From: Nitrospira sp.
GTDB taxonomy: Bacteria > Nitrospirota > Nitrospiria > Nitrospirales > Nitrospiraceae
Reading direction: 5' to 3'
NCBI GenBank assembly: GCA_005116965.1
Contig: SWDG01000025.1
Span: 137,214 to 201,213, forward strand
Length of the DNA stretch: 64,000 nt
Position numbers and translations under genes: made by a program. Each line of letters opens with the position of its first letter. Position 1 is the first letter of the stretch. Under the pieces are notes generated by a model. It made no database searches, had not been told where the DNA came from, and worked only from the letters and a program-made list of their open reading frames with translations. Below are positions 34,392 to 43,204 of this stretch, one piece after another.

Positions 34392-36704
34392 CTACGCCAC
34401 CTTCTTCCCATCAAGCACTTCACGAACTCTTTGGGTCAATACATGAGGCGTGAACGGTTTCTGGAGAAAAGCCGTGCCCCGTTTGACCCCACCCTGTTCG
34501 AATACCGGATGATCAGGGTAGCCGGACATGTACAAAACCTTGATCTCGGGTCGCACAACCGTCAGTTTTTCTGCGACCTCCGGCCCGCTCATTTGCGGCA
34601 TCGCGACATCCGTCAGCAACAAATGGATCGGGCCCGGATGCTTCGCGCCGGCCAGGAGCGCTTCGATGCCGTGACGCGCGACCAGCACCTCGTAGCCGCT
34701 CAGACGAAGCGCTTCCTGTACAAGCCCGCGCACCGAGGGGTCGTCCTCGACGACGAGGATCGTTTCTCGCCCGATCGCTCTGCCGACCGTTTCACTGGCG
34801 ATCGGCGCGCCTTGTGCGGTCTCCTTCACTTTCGGGAAAAAGATCTTGCATGTGGTGCCCTGTCCCGGCTTGCTCTCGATCCCGATCGTGCCACCGCTTT
34901 GTTTCACGATACCGTACACGGTAGACAACCCGAGACCCGTGCCCTTGCCTTTTTCCTTGGTGGTAAAAAATGGCTCGAATAAGTGCGATTGGGTTTCTTC
35001 GCTCATTCCCTGGCCAGTGTCCCTGATCGACATGAGCACGTAGGTGCCCTCGTCGAGCATCATGGTTTCACGCCGAGGTCCTTTCCCGATCGTGACATTT
35101 CGAGTTTGGATGGTCAGCTGACCACCTGTCGGCATGGCGTCGCGAGCATTCACGGCCAGATTCATGATCACTTGCTCGATCTGCCCTGGATCAGCCTTGA
35201 TCGATCCTAGCTGTGGATCGAGGTCCGCACAGAGTTCAACAATATCCTCGCCTAGCAGCCGCCGCAACATCCCGTCCATGTTCATGACAAGCGCGTTCAG
35301 ATCCACGATCTTGGTTGCCACAAATTGCCGGCGGCTGAATGCCAAGAGTTGACTGGTCAGGCCGGCGGCCCGATCAGCGGCCTTTTTGACTTCTTCCATT
35401 TCACGTCGCGCGGGATCCGTCTGCGCCAAGCGACTCAGGATCAACTCGCTGTATCCACGAATCACCGTCAAAAGATTGTTGAAATCGTGGGCGACACCGC
35501 CGGCGAGCCGCCCCACGGCCTCCATCTTCTGCGCTTGACGCAGTTGCGCTTCCGTCAAACGCAACGCCTCTTGCGCGCTTGTGCGTTCACCGAATTGCCC
35601 GATTTTCAGGCCGACATCGGTGATCATACTGAGCAACTCGCTATCCGGCTCATGGACTTGATGGCTGAAGAACTCAATGACGCCCTCGATTTCACCCCCG
35701 ATACAAATCGGAAACCCGAACGCGCCATGAAGCCCGGTTTTGGCAGCCAACTCCGCACGAACAAAGGTAGGATCGAGTGTCACATCTGTAATCCACACCG
35801 GTTGCCCGCTTTTCCAAATTCGACCCGGCAATCCGACCCCTGGTTTGAATGTCTGGGTCTGCATCTGTGCGATGAACTCATCCGCGACCAGGGATGCGAC
35901 TTGCCAGTAATCAAGGCACCGCAACGAGCCCGATTGTTTATCCAGTCTCCAGAATACCCCGAGATCCCATTCGAGACTCTCTCCGACCGCTTGAATGATT
36001 TTCGGCACCGCTTCTTCGAGTCGCACGGCCTCCGACAGGACACGCGTCACCGCATATTGAGAGGCCAGCCGTCGTTCGGCCCGACGACGATCCGTAATGT
36101 CGCGCACAAACGCGCTGAAGATGTACGCTTCACCGATACGGGCAGGCGAGACGGCGAGCTCGACTGGAAACTCGTGGCCTTCCTTATGCCGCGCGGCGAT
36201 CTCAATTCGACGATTCAACACCGGAGCGACTCCGGTCTTGAGATACTCTCGAATCCCTTGCGCGTGGGCTTCCCGATCACGTGCGGGGATGATCGTGTCT
36301 GAAAGCAATTTCCCCATCGCCTCTTCGCGGGTCCATCCAAAAATCGCCGTCGCTTGGGCATTCCATTCAGTCACAATTCCAGCGGCATCCATAGTGATGA
36401 CTCCATCGAGCGCCGTATCGACGATCGCTCGATTACGTTCCTGACTCTGTAACAACGCCGCCTCGGCGGCCCGCGCCCAGGCACTTTCCTGTTGAGCCTG
36501 CCGATACTCCGCTCGCAATCGGATCGTCGACCACAACAGCAATCCCAACAGCGGGAGCCAAACGGCCGCCACGATGCTTCGCTCGACATGGCCGAGCAGG
36601 AAGGTCCCCACGCCGAGGATAACCAGCGTGATCAAGACCATCACAAACGTCAACCATTCATATCGGCGCGTCGTTGAAGGGGTTCGCTCTTCCGATGGGG
36701 TCAT
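34392..36704 (-). CDS. Hybrid sensor histidine kinase (PAS-GAF-HisKA-HATPase-REC)
   Basis: This protein has about 770 residues from the ATG at 36704, which overlaps the DUF2156 gene stop (ATGA). Two TM helices at about 17-60 are joined by a very short loop, so sensing is probably cytoplasmic or within the membrane. A PAS domain follows (TALDGVITMDAAGIVTEWNA and following, about 80-205), then a GAF domain (about 225-370). HisKA carries GGVAHDFNNLLTV (His near 410) and HATPase carries NLAVNARDAMP and GTGLGLSTVYG. A C-terminal receiver has VVEDDPS and LLLTDVAMP, with a phospho-acceptor Asp. There is no output domain, so a separate regulator must receive the signal. Confidence 0.93.
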   Translation of the reverse strand: MTPSEERTPSTTRRYEWLTFVMVLITLVILGVGTFLLGHVERSIVAAVWLPLLGLLLWSTIRLRAEYRQAQQESAWARAAEAALLQSQERNRAIVDTALDGVITMDAAGIVTEWNAQATAIFGWTREEAMGKLLSDTIIPARDREAHAQGIREYLKTGVAPVLNRRIEIAARHKEGHEFPVELAVSPARIGEAYIFSAFVRDITDRRRAERRLASQYAVTRVLSEAVRLEEAVPKIIQAVGESLEWDLGVFWRLDKQSGSLRCLDYWQVASLVADEFIAQMQTQTFKPGVGLPGRIWKSGQPVWITDVTLDPTFVRAELAAKTGLHGAFGFPICIGGEIEGVIEFFSHQVHEPDSELLSMITDVGLKIGQFGERTSAQEALRLTEAQLRQAQKMEAVGRLAGGVAHDFNNLLTVIRGYSELILSRLAQTDPARREMEEVKKAADRAAGLTSQLLAFSRRQFVATKIVDLNALVMNMDGMLRRLLGEDIVELCADLDPQLGSIKADPGQIEQVIMNLAVNARDAMPTGGQLTIQTRNVTIGKGPRRETMMLDEGTYVLMSIRDTGQGMSEETQSHLFEPFFTTKEKGKGTGLGLSTVYGIVKQSGGTIGIESKPGQGTTCKIFFPKVKETAQGAPIASETVGRAIGRETILVVEDDPSVRGLVQEALRLSGYEVLVARHGIEALLAGAKHPGPIHLLLTDVAMPQMSGPEVAEKLTVVRPEIKVLYMSGYPDHPVFEQGGVKRGTAFLQKPFTPHVLTQRVREVLDGKKVA

Positions 36705-38191
36705 GCGGTCATCCTTGTGATCACCCACGTGTCCAGAATCGCGGATGGATGGTAGGCCAACTTGGCCGCACGGAGTCCCGGAAGACCGGCATCATCCATG
36801 GCATTGATAGCGGTCGCCCCTTGTGCCATGGCGGTTCGACAAGTTTCGCGGAAGACCCACTGAGCCAGACCAGGGATAGAACGGTCCCCAACCTCTAATA
36901 AAATGCACCAGGTTTGCGGCGTCAACCAGTAGCCGAAGGTATAGGCGGCAATGTCATCGTTGACTCTCACGACGGTCCCTAACAAGCCAATCTGTTCATG
37001 CTCTTGCAAGACACGCGTATGAGCCATTTCCGCATCCTCCAGAAGCAGCTTTCCCATCTGATCGAGATGGCCGTTCCGCTTCTGCTCCGCCCATCGCCCA
37101 TAGAGACGCACGCAGTCAGCCTGATCGTCAGCACGATATGGCTCGCCTGTGATTGTCTGTTCGCGGGTCGCACGATTGCAGAGCGCCCGTTGGGATTTAT
37201 AGTGGTCTCCTGCCAAGGCCGCTAGCGCCCCGACGGGGTAGAGATAGTCGCCATCTTTCTGACGGAATTGAATCTTGCCGCACTCCAGCAGTTGCCGTTG
37301 TGACTCCATCACGTTTTCGATTCGACTCACCGGCGACGGTCCGTTCCACGACTGCATCATCACGAACGCCTGCTCTACCGCTTGATCCAGGGGGCCAGCC
37401 CCAAGCGGTGGCAGTGGCATGAACCATCCGTCCGGAGACTTGGCAAACAGAAACAACGTCTGATCGATCTCCAGCCACCAGTAGGGAAGCAGCGAGGTCC
37501 ATATATAATGGTAGGGAAATGCAAACGCAGCCGGCGTGTCATGGCCAAGCACATGAGCACGCTCGAGCGCCTTCGCGAACTGCGGCGCGTCCAACAGCGT
37601 CAGTGGACGGAGCTGGGGATCAACCCGCTCAGGAACAAGACGAGCCGTGAGGTGCGGAAGCGCCTTGAGTACGATCACATCGTCCTGAAAGCGACCGATG
37701 AGACGAGGGTGTGCCACAATCTCCTCAACAATCGTCTCATCCGTCAGGGAAGTCGCGACACGTTCCCCATACTCTCGAATGGCACGTGAAGGCGCGTCGC
37801 GCATGAATGGACATTTGGAATCCCACCCAAGCAGGACTTCCCGACCCGACGCATCCCACATCAACGCCAGCGGATACAGCTGACAATCCAATGGGCGAAC
37901 ATCATAAATTCCACACCGGCCCGACTGCGAATCAAACGCGGGACAGAGATATCCTTCGTCCATCGGATTCTTGACAAGATCGACCTGCGAGCCGGACGTA
38001 TCGGAAAAGAACGAATCAGGCACTCCATGTGCCACTGCATCGGCGATTTCTTGACCGGTAAAGTAGGGACGAAGAAAACTGTCGGCTTCCGGGAAACGAC
38101 AGCACACATCACAACGAACACACGCTGAATCCGGAACCAGCTGAGGCAGAACCCTCATCGTCTGTTTGGAATCCACTATCCTGAGGTCCAT
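36701..38191 (-). CDS. Cys-rich YkgJ-type domain fused to DUF2156 domain
   Basis: This protein of about 496 residues has two parts. The N-terminal part has CVRCDVCCRFPEADSF and CGIYDVRPLDCQLYP, the CxxCxxCC and RPxxC pattern of YkgJ/FliB-type iron or zinc-binding domains. The C-terminal part from about residue 190 resembles DUF2156, the tandem-GNAT fold of the MprF aminoacyl-tRNA:lipid transferase domain: FAFPYHYIWTSLLPYWWLE, and NGHLDQMGKLLLEDAEM near the end. The start at 38191 is a choice; 38158 is also in frame. It overlaps the kinase gene downstream and is divergent from the ATP-grasp/KamA genes. An acyl or aminoacyl transferase role is an inference. Confidence 0.85.
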   Translation of the reverse strand: MDLRIVDSKQTMRVLPQLVPDSACVRCDVCCRFPEADSFLRPYFTGQEIADAVAHGVPDSFFSDTSGSQVDLVKNPMDEGYLCPAFDSQSGRCGIYDVRPLDCQLYPLALMWDASGREVLLGWDSKCPFMRDAPSRAIREYGERVATSLTDETIVEEIVAHPRLIGRFQDDVIVLKALPHLTARLVPERVDPQLRPLTLLDAPQFAKALERAHVLGHDTPAAFAFPYHYIWTSLLPYWWLEIDQTLFLFAKSPDGWFMPLPPLGAGPLDQAVEQAFVMMQSWNGPSPVSRIENVMESQRQLLECGKIQFRQKDGDYLYPVGALAALAGDHYKSQRALCNRATREQTITGEPYRADDQADCVRLYGRWAEQKRNGHLDQMGKLLLEDAEMAHTRVLQEHEQIGLLGTVVRVNDDIAAYTFGYWLTPQTWCILLEVGDRSIPGLAQWVFRETCRTAMAQGATAINAMDDAGLPGLRAAKLAYHPSAILDTWVITRMTA

Positions 38192-38386
38192 CGAGATCCA
38201 ATCATACGATGCATGCCGAACGGTGGCAAGGAAGGTTTGCTTCCGATCATCTCGCACTCTGTCCGCATTGCATCAGATCTATCTCCCTGAGAAGTTCGCT
38301 GACCCCTTGTCGGTCGCTGATGTGCGTGCTAGCATTGCACCCTTTGCACCATTCTGAGGCCGAGCTTCCGCCAGGCCGGAACGCGC

Positions 38387-39877
38387 GTGAAGGGGTTTTC
38401 GTTGGCACAGACTGACGCTTCCTGTCCGACACTCTCTCCTGAGGCAGCCCGCGACCGCTGCGCGACTATTCGCGAGCAGTTGAGTCGCGCAAACTTGTTC
38501 GGATCTCCATCCGCCGTGCCACTGCAAGTCTCCGCTTCAGACCTACAGGCGGTGACCTCCTGGCGAGTCAGTCCCTGCCCATTGTATCTGTCATCTGAAC
38601 AGCTACGGTTCTTCACTAATTTGGGACCACACCTGCTGTCGTTCTATCGAGGATTGAATCGGCTGTACACCGAAAGCGTCAAAGGAATTCAACCAACCTG
38701 GGTTGCAGGCTACCTCGATCAAGGGAAGCCGGCTGCATTAGTACAATACAGCCGGATGAAACGGTTTCGCGATACCCTGCCCGCCGTCATCAGACCCGAT
38801 ATTATCCCCACACAGGACGGCATGGTGATCACCGAACTGGATTCGGTTCCAGGAGGGATCGGGCTCACCGCCTGTCTGTCTCGCATCTATCACGATCTCG
38901 GTGGCAATGACGCGCAGATCATCGGGGGGCCGCACGGCATGATCCGAGGGTTTGCTCGTATGCTGCGATCTCTCCAGGATCAGCAGGGAGGATGCATCGC
39001 GATTCTGGTCTCCGACGAATCGAAAGACTATCGGCCGGAAATGTCCTGGTTGGCCGCTCAGCTCCGCGAAGAGGGATTGTCTGTCTGGTGTGTCGAACCA
39101 CGCGAGATTCGGTTTACGGAGGACGGACTTCGCCTCCACACCAACGGAAGCGAGCAGGCGATCAGCGTCCTCTATCGATTTTATGAACTATTCGACTTGT
39201 TGAACATTCCTAAAGCCGAGCTAGTCCAATATGCCGCGAAGAAAGGTTGGGTCTCCGTGACCCCTCCCTATAAGCCGGCGCTAGAGGAAAAATCGGCCTT
39301 CGCCCTACTCCATCACCCAATCCTCCGCCCATTTTGGGAAAAAGAACTCGGTGCAGACTGCCTGCTGCATTTGACCACGATCATGCCGAAAACCTGGCTG
39401 CTCGACCCGGCACCGCTTCCTGCGATCGCGACGATTCCTGACCTGCATGTAGGGAACCGTCCGGTAGCGAACTGGGCCGACCTTGAAAAGGCGTCACAGA
39501 AGGAACGCCAGTTCGTCATCAAGCCGTCCGGCTTTTCAGAACTGGCCTGGGGAAGCCGTGGTGTTTCGATCGGGCATGACATGCCTCAGACCGAATGGGT
39601 TGAGGCTCTTCGGAAAGCCCTTGCATCCTTTCCGACCACACCCTATATCTTGCAAGAGTTCCATAAGGGGCGGTTGTTTGAGATGGACTTTATGGATGAG
39701 CACCAACAGACCATGGCGCACATGTCAGGCCGGGCGCGACTCTCCCCTTATTACTTTGTTTCGGAAGGAAGAGTCGAACTCGCCGGCATCCTGGCTACCA
39801 TCTGCCCAGCCGACAAAAAGATTCTTCATGGCATGAAAGACGCGATTATGGTCCCTTGCGCCCTACGACCGGACTAA
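38387..39877 (+). CDS. ATP-grasp-like protein of unknown function
   Basis: This 496-residue protein begins with a 180-residue N-terminal region (VTSWRVSPCPLYLSSEQL; ITELDSVPGGIGLTACLSRI). A segment reminiscent of ATP-grasp enzymes follows: FVIKPSGFSELAWGSRGVSIG near residue 380, then LQEFHKGRLFEMDFMD near 425, where metal-ligand acids are expected. It recalls the glutathionylspermidine-synthetase-like group, but I cannot name a family with certainty. ATP-grasp enzymes join a carboxylate to an amine using ATP. It is the first plus-strand gene opposite DUF2156 and lies two genes before KamA, which suggests it acts on an amino-acid-like substrate. Confidence 0.7.
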   Translation: MKGFSLAQTDASCPTLSPEAARDRCATIREQLSRANLFGSPSAVPLQVSASDLQAVTSWRVSPCPLYLSSEQLRFFTNLGPHLLSFYRGLNRLYTESVKGIQPTWVAGYLDQGKPAALVQYSRMKRFRDTLPAVIRPDIIPTQDGMVITELDSVPGGIGLTACLSRIYHDLGGNDAQIIGGPHGMIRGFARMLRSLQDQQGGCIAILVSDESKDYRPEMSWLAAQLREEGLSVWCVEPREIRFTEDGLRLHTNGSEQAISVLYRFYELFDLLNIPKAELVQYAAKKGWVSVTPPYKPALEEKSAFALLHHPILRPFWEKELGADCLLHLTTIMPKTWLLDPAPLPAIATIPDLHVGNRPVANWADLEKASQKERQFVIKPSGFSELAWGSRGVSIGHDMPQTEWVEALRKALASFPTTPYILQEFHKGRLFEMDFMDEHQQTMAHMSGRARLSPYYFVSEGRVELAGILATICPADKKILHGMKDAIMVPCALRPD

Positions 39878-39901
39878 GTTCCTCAAAAACAATAAATGGC
39901 C

Positions 39902-40029
39902 GGCAGGATGTTCAAAAAGGCCTTTCAGCAAGGCCGCAGCGAACGAAGAGGCGAGGCGTACTTTTTTCGTACGTTAAGCCTCTGAGGCGAAGCGAGAACG
40001 AAGCTGGAGGACTTTTTCAACATCCTGCC
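39902..40029. repeat. Long imperfect palindromic repeat (REP/MITE-like)
   Basis: The ends GGCAGGATGTTCAAAAAG (39902-39919) and CTTTTTCAACATCCTGCC (40012-40029) are reverse complements with one mismatch. The interior has further complementary pairs, such as GAGGCGAGGCGTAC with GTACGTTAAGCCTC around a T run. The whole 128 bp could fold as one long hairpin, lies between two genes and encodes nothing. It has the look of a genome-dispersed repeat. As an RNA it could also terminate the upstream transcript. Confidence 0.85.
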
Positions 40030-40084
40030 AAAATGGACGTTTCACTTTCTCCTGTATTCCTGGTAGCCTTATAGGACTTTGGCT

Positions 40085-40417
40085 TTGACTCTTTTCCATG
40101 TCGACTGGTGCCCTGACTGTCTGGTGGTCCGCCGAAAGCTTGCCGACTTGGGGCTGACCTATGAAGATGTCGTCGTGCCGGACAACAGGCGCATGCGCAC
40201 GCAAGTTCACGAGGTATCCGGCCAATATTATGTCCCGGTCCTCAAGGATGGCGACCTCGTGCTGACGGAAACCGCCGACATTCTGGCCTATCTAGACGAG
40301 CGGTCTCGCACCGATCGGGCTGGAGCCACAGCAACAACCGAGTTTCAGTCACAAGCCCGCGCGACACCCGATGTTGCGGGCGAAGACGACGACCACCCTT
40401 CTTGCCGGATCAACTGA
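40085..40417 (+). CDS. Glutaredoxin-like/GST N-terminal thiol protein
   Basis: This protein of about 110 residues has a thioredoxin fold: LFHVDWCPDCLVVRRKLADLG (CPDC near residue 9), YYVPVLKDGDLVLTETADIL with the cis-Pro loop, and YLDERS. An unstructured 35-residue tail ends in a lone Cys. Both TTG at 40085 (AGGA eight bases upstream) and TTG at 40079 are possible starts; I prefer 40085. It ends just before the KamA gene. It may supply reductant or protect thiols for the neighbouring enzymes, which is inferred from position only. Confidence 0.8.
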   Translation: MTLFHVDWCPDCLVVRRKLADLGLTYEDVVVPDNRRMRTQVHEVSGQYYVPVLKDGDLVLTETADILAYLDERSRTDRAGATATTEFQSQARATPDVAGEDDDHPSCRIN

Positions 40418-40434
40418 CCACCGAAGGACGACCC

Positions 40435-41628
40435 ATGGAAGAATGGCAACAGATCCTCGCCAAAAGTATCGTCAAACCAAAGGACCTCGCTGAACGGTTT
40501 GGTCTCGATGAGAAAGAACTAGAAGCGATCGTCGGCCCCTACCCGATGAGGATTACTCCGACGGTACTTGAGACGATCAAATCGAAGGACGATGCGATCT
40601 GGAAGCAAGTCGTCCCCGAAATCGCGGAGTTGGACGACATCGACGCAGAAGACGATCCACTGGAAGAAGATCTCATGAGCCCGGTGCCCCATCTGGTCCA
40701 CCGATATCCAGATCGGGTGCTGCTCATGGTCACCAATCAATGTCCGATCTATTGCCGGTTCTGTACCAGAAAGCGACTGGTGGGCAAACCTGGTTTTCTG
40801 AAAAAAGGCGAGTTAGACCGCGCAATTCAGTATCTTCGTGAGCACACGGAAGTACGTGATGTCATCCTGTCAGGCGGCGACCCACTGCTGCTCCCCGATT
40901 TTCTCCTCGAACGCATCTTCAAGGCCCTGCGGACCATTCCTCACCTGGAACTCATCCGCATCGGATCGCGGGTCCCAGGGTCGTTGCCGCAACGAATCAC
41001 CCCCAAGCTCTGCGAGATGGTGAAAAAGTATCACCCTATTTACATGAACCTGCATTTCAACCACCCGGACGAACTGACGCCTGAGGTGAAGGCTGCCTGC
41101 GGCATGCTCGCGGATACCGGCATCCCACTGGGCGCCCAGACAGTCCTCCTCAAAGGCGTGAACGACAATCCAGACGTTATGAAACGCCTCGTCCATCAGC
41201 TGCTCCTTGCGCGGGTGAAGCCCTATTATCTCTATCAGGCCGACTTGACCAAGGGGACGAATCATTTCCGGACATCCGTCGAAACCGGGCTGAACATCAT
41301 CAAGGCGCTCCAAGGCCATACGAGTGGAATGGCCGTGCCCCATTTCGTCATCGATGCACCGGGCGGCGGCGGCAAGATTCCACTGCTGCCGGATGACTAT
41401 CTGGTCCACATGGACAAGGACGGAGCCCTCCTCCGGAATTATGAGAATAAGACGTTTCACTATCCCCAGCCAAAGGCTGACAACCGGCGGGAACTTCCGA
41501 TGGTCGGTGTCGACGCCTCGCTCGATAACGCAGAAGAATCCTATGTGACGTGTGGTAACAGCTACCCTGACCGCGACGGCTATGCCGCCTGGGGGAACAG
41601 CTGCGGCGGAGATGCGGACGACCTGTGA
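40435..41628 (+). CDS. KamA-family radical SAM aminomutase (lysine 2,3-aminomutase-like)
   Basis: This 397-residue protein has the radical SAM motif CPIYCRFC (Cys103, 107, 110). The PLP lysine lies in DAPGGGGKIPLL (about 300-310). The two Asp residues that hold the lysine amino group in lysine 2,3-aminomutase are conserved (YLYQADLTKG and FVIDAPGGG). This predicts L-lysine to beta-lysine or a close reaction. It lacks some C-terminal zinc-site features of clostridial KamA and has a Cys-containing tail (TCGNSYPDRDGYAAWGNSCGG). The ATG follows GGACGACCC. The stop overlaps the dCTP deaminase start (GTGA). Without EF-P genes nearby, an EpmB role is neither supported nor excluded. Confidence 0.92.
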   Translation: MEEWQQILAKSIVKPKDLAERFGLDEKELEAIVGPYPMRITPTVLETIKSKDDAIWKQVVPEIAELDDIDAEDDPLEEDLMSPVPHLVHRYPDRVLLMVTNQCPIYCRFCTRKRLVGKPGFLKKGELDRAIQYLREHTEVRDVILSGGDPLLLPDFLLERIFKALRTIPHLELIRIGSRVPGSLPQRITPKLCEMVKKYHPIYMNLHFNHPDELTPEVKAACGMLADTGIPLGAQTVLLKGVNDNPDVMKRLVHQLLLARVKPYYLYQADLTKGTNHFRTSVETGLNIIKALQGHTSGMAVPHFVIDAPGGGGKIPLLPDDYLVHMDKDGALLRNYENKTFHYPQPKADNRRELPMVGVDASLDNAEESYVTCGNSYPDRDGYAAWGNSCGGDADDL

Positions 41629-42782
41629 CCACTCACTCATCTCGAGCCGGCATCCTCCCCTATCAAGACATCAAACGCTTGATCGCAAACCGAGCCATCA
41701 GCGCCTCCCCGTCTATCGAGAGCCGGCAGATCCAGCCAGCCAGCCTTGATCTCCGCCTTGGCCGGAAAGCCTATCGACTGATCAGCAGCTTCTTGCCAGA
41801 ACTGTCGGCCATTTCCTCGCGTCTGAACGTCCTAGATTTTTACCAGTCGGACCTCGTGATGTACGAGATGGATCTGACCGACGGAGCGATTCTGGAGAAG
41901 GGGCATGTGTATCTCGTTCCATTGCTGGAACAGCTGGCCCTCCCGAAGACGATCCGTGCACGGGCGAATCCAAAGAGCACGACCGGTCGGCTGGATGTCT
42001 TTACCCGCGTGGTGACGGATCTCACCTCCGGATTCGATGAAATTCGCGCCGGCTATCGAGGCCAGCTCTTCCTGGAGGTCGTCCCACGCTCATTTGCCAT
42101 CAAAGTTCGCACGGGACAGTCATTGAACCAAATCCGGTTTGTGTCTGGCGAGGTCACGGTGCCGGACCGAGCGCTTCAGGCGCTTCATCGGAACACACCA
42201 TTGCTGTACCATAATGTGGCTTCCCCAAAGGCCGTCGGCAGCCGAGACTTTCGTGTTGAGCATGGATTATTCCTCCGCATTGACCTCGCCGGCACGGATC
42301 AGCGAGACTCCCGTATCATCGGGTACCGTGCGAAGAAGAACAGCCACGTCATCGATCTGGAGAAAGTCGGCCATTATGCTGCAGCTGACTTTTGGGAACC
42401 GCTCCACCGCCATCGTCACGACAGCTTGTTATTGGAGCCCGAAGAGTTTTATATCCTGGCCTCGAAGGAGCGCATTCGCGTGCCGGCCGGCTACGCCGCC
42501 GAAATGGTGGCCTACGAAGCGGCCTGCGGGGAACTCCGGACTCACTATGCGGGGTTGTTCGACCCTGGATTCGGGTATGGATCGAAGGGAGAGATCACCG
42601 GCACACAAGTTGTGCTGGAAGTTCGCCCACACGACGTGCCATTCTTGATCCATGATGGACAGACCTTCTTTAAAGTCGTCTATGACAGGATGATGGGAAT
42701 GCCGACACAGCTCTATGGATCGGGGTTGGGATCTTCCTATCAACGACAGACCTTATCGCTCAGTAAACATTTTAAAGTCTAA
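41625..42782 (+). CDS. 2'-deoxycytidine 5'-triphosphate deaminase (PF06559 type)
   Basis: This 385-residue protein is about twice the size of Dcd and contains two dUTPase/Dcd-like halves. The first has SIESRQIQPASLDLRLGRKAYR and RANPKSTTGRLDVFTRV. The second has EPEEFYILASKERIRVPAGYAAEM and GLFDPGFGYGSKGEITGTQVVLEVR. The SxR and GxxH-like phosphate and catalytic regions of Dcd are recognisable in both. The enzyme supplies dUTP for thymidylate synthesis. The start GTG overlaps the KamA stop, so the two genes are translationally coupled. The functional link between them is unclear. Confidence 0.93.
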   Translation: MTTHSSRAGILPYQDIKRLIANRAISASPSIESRQIQPASLDLRLGRKAYRLISSFLPELSAISSRLNVLDFYQSDLVMYEMDLTDGAILEKGHVYLVPLLEQLALPKTIRARANPKSTTGRLDVFTRVVTDLTSGFDEIRAGYRGQLFLEVVPRSFAIKVRTGQSLNQIRFVSGEVTVPDRALQALHRNTPLLYHNVASPKAVGSRDFRVEHGLFLRIDLAGTDQRDSRIIGYRAKKNSHVIDLEKVGHYAAADFWEPLHRHRHDSLLLEPEEFYILASKERIRVPAGYAAEMVAYEAACGELRTHYAGLFDPGFGYGSKGEITGTQVVLEVRPHDVPFLIHDGQTFFKVVYDRMMGMPTQLYGSGLGSSYQRQTLSLSKHFKV

Positions 42783-42784
42783 CC

Positions 42785-43198
42785 ATGGCTCTATCCGATC
42801 TACCACCGCCTCACAACGAATCGCTGGCCCCATCACGTCCGACCGAACCGGAAGAACAAGGGGCGGGAAACGAGCATCAGATCCACGTCATCGGCTTGAT
42901 GGTCGGAACCGCGCTGATGTTTATCGGCTTTCTCAATGTGTTTCTGTCCATCAGCGGCGGCTTTGAAATCAATCTGGTGCCCTTTCTCATCTATTTTGGC
43001 GGACTGGCGATATGGGCCAATGCGGCCATTGAAACGCCGACCTTCCGGTATGGAGTCATGGCCCTTGCCATCACCTTAGCCTTGGGCCTTTTTCAGTATG
43101 GGGAAGTCCTGTTTTGGCACAAGCAGATCCTCTTCTGGGTCACCATCATCATCGTGATGTACTTCATGTTTGTCGAACCTAAGAAACCCACAACGTGA
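42785..43198 (+). CDS. Small integral membrane protein, unknown function
   Basis: This 137-residue protein has an N-terminal hydrophilic Pro/Glu-rich segment of about 30 residues. Four hydrophobic helices follow: VIGLMVGTALMFIGFLNVFLS, LVPFLIYFGGLAIWANA, GVMALAITLALGLFQYG and ILFWVTIIIVMYFMFV. No charged residues lie within the helices except near their ends. No family was recognised. It begins 2 bp after the dCTP deaminase stop and ends 6 bp before the glycosyltransferase, so it belongs to the same operon. Confidence 0.82.
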   Translation: MALSDLPPPHNESLAPSRPTEPEEQGAGNEHQIHVIGLMVGTALMFIGFLNVFLSISGGFEINLVPFLIYFGGLAIWANAAIETPTFRYGVMALAITLALGLFQYGEVLFWHKQILFWVTIIIVMYFMFVEPKKPTT

Positions 43199-43204
43199 TC
43201 TCTG

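Noticed and set aside
35325-36302. 325-codon plus-strand ORF inside the hybrid kinase gene
   Set aside because: Antisense to well-conserved PAS, GAF and HisKA domains, and without recognisable motifs of its own.
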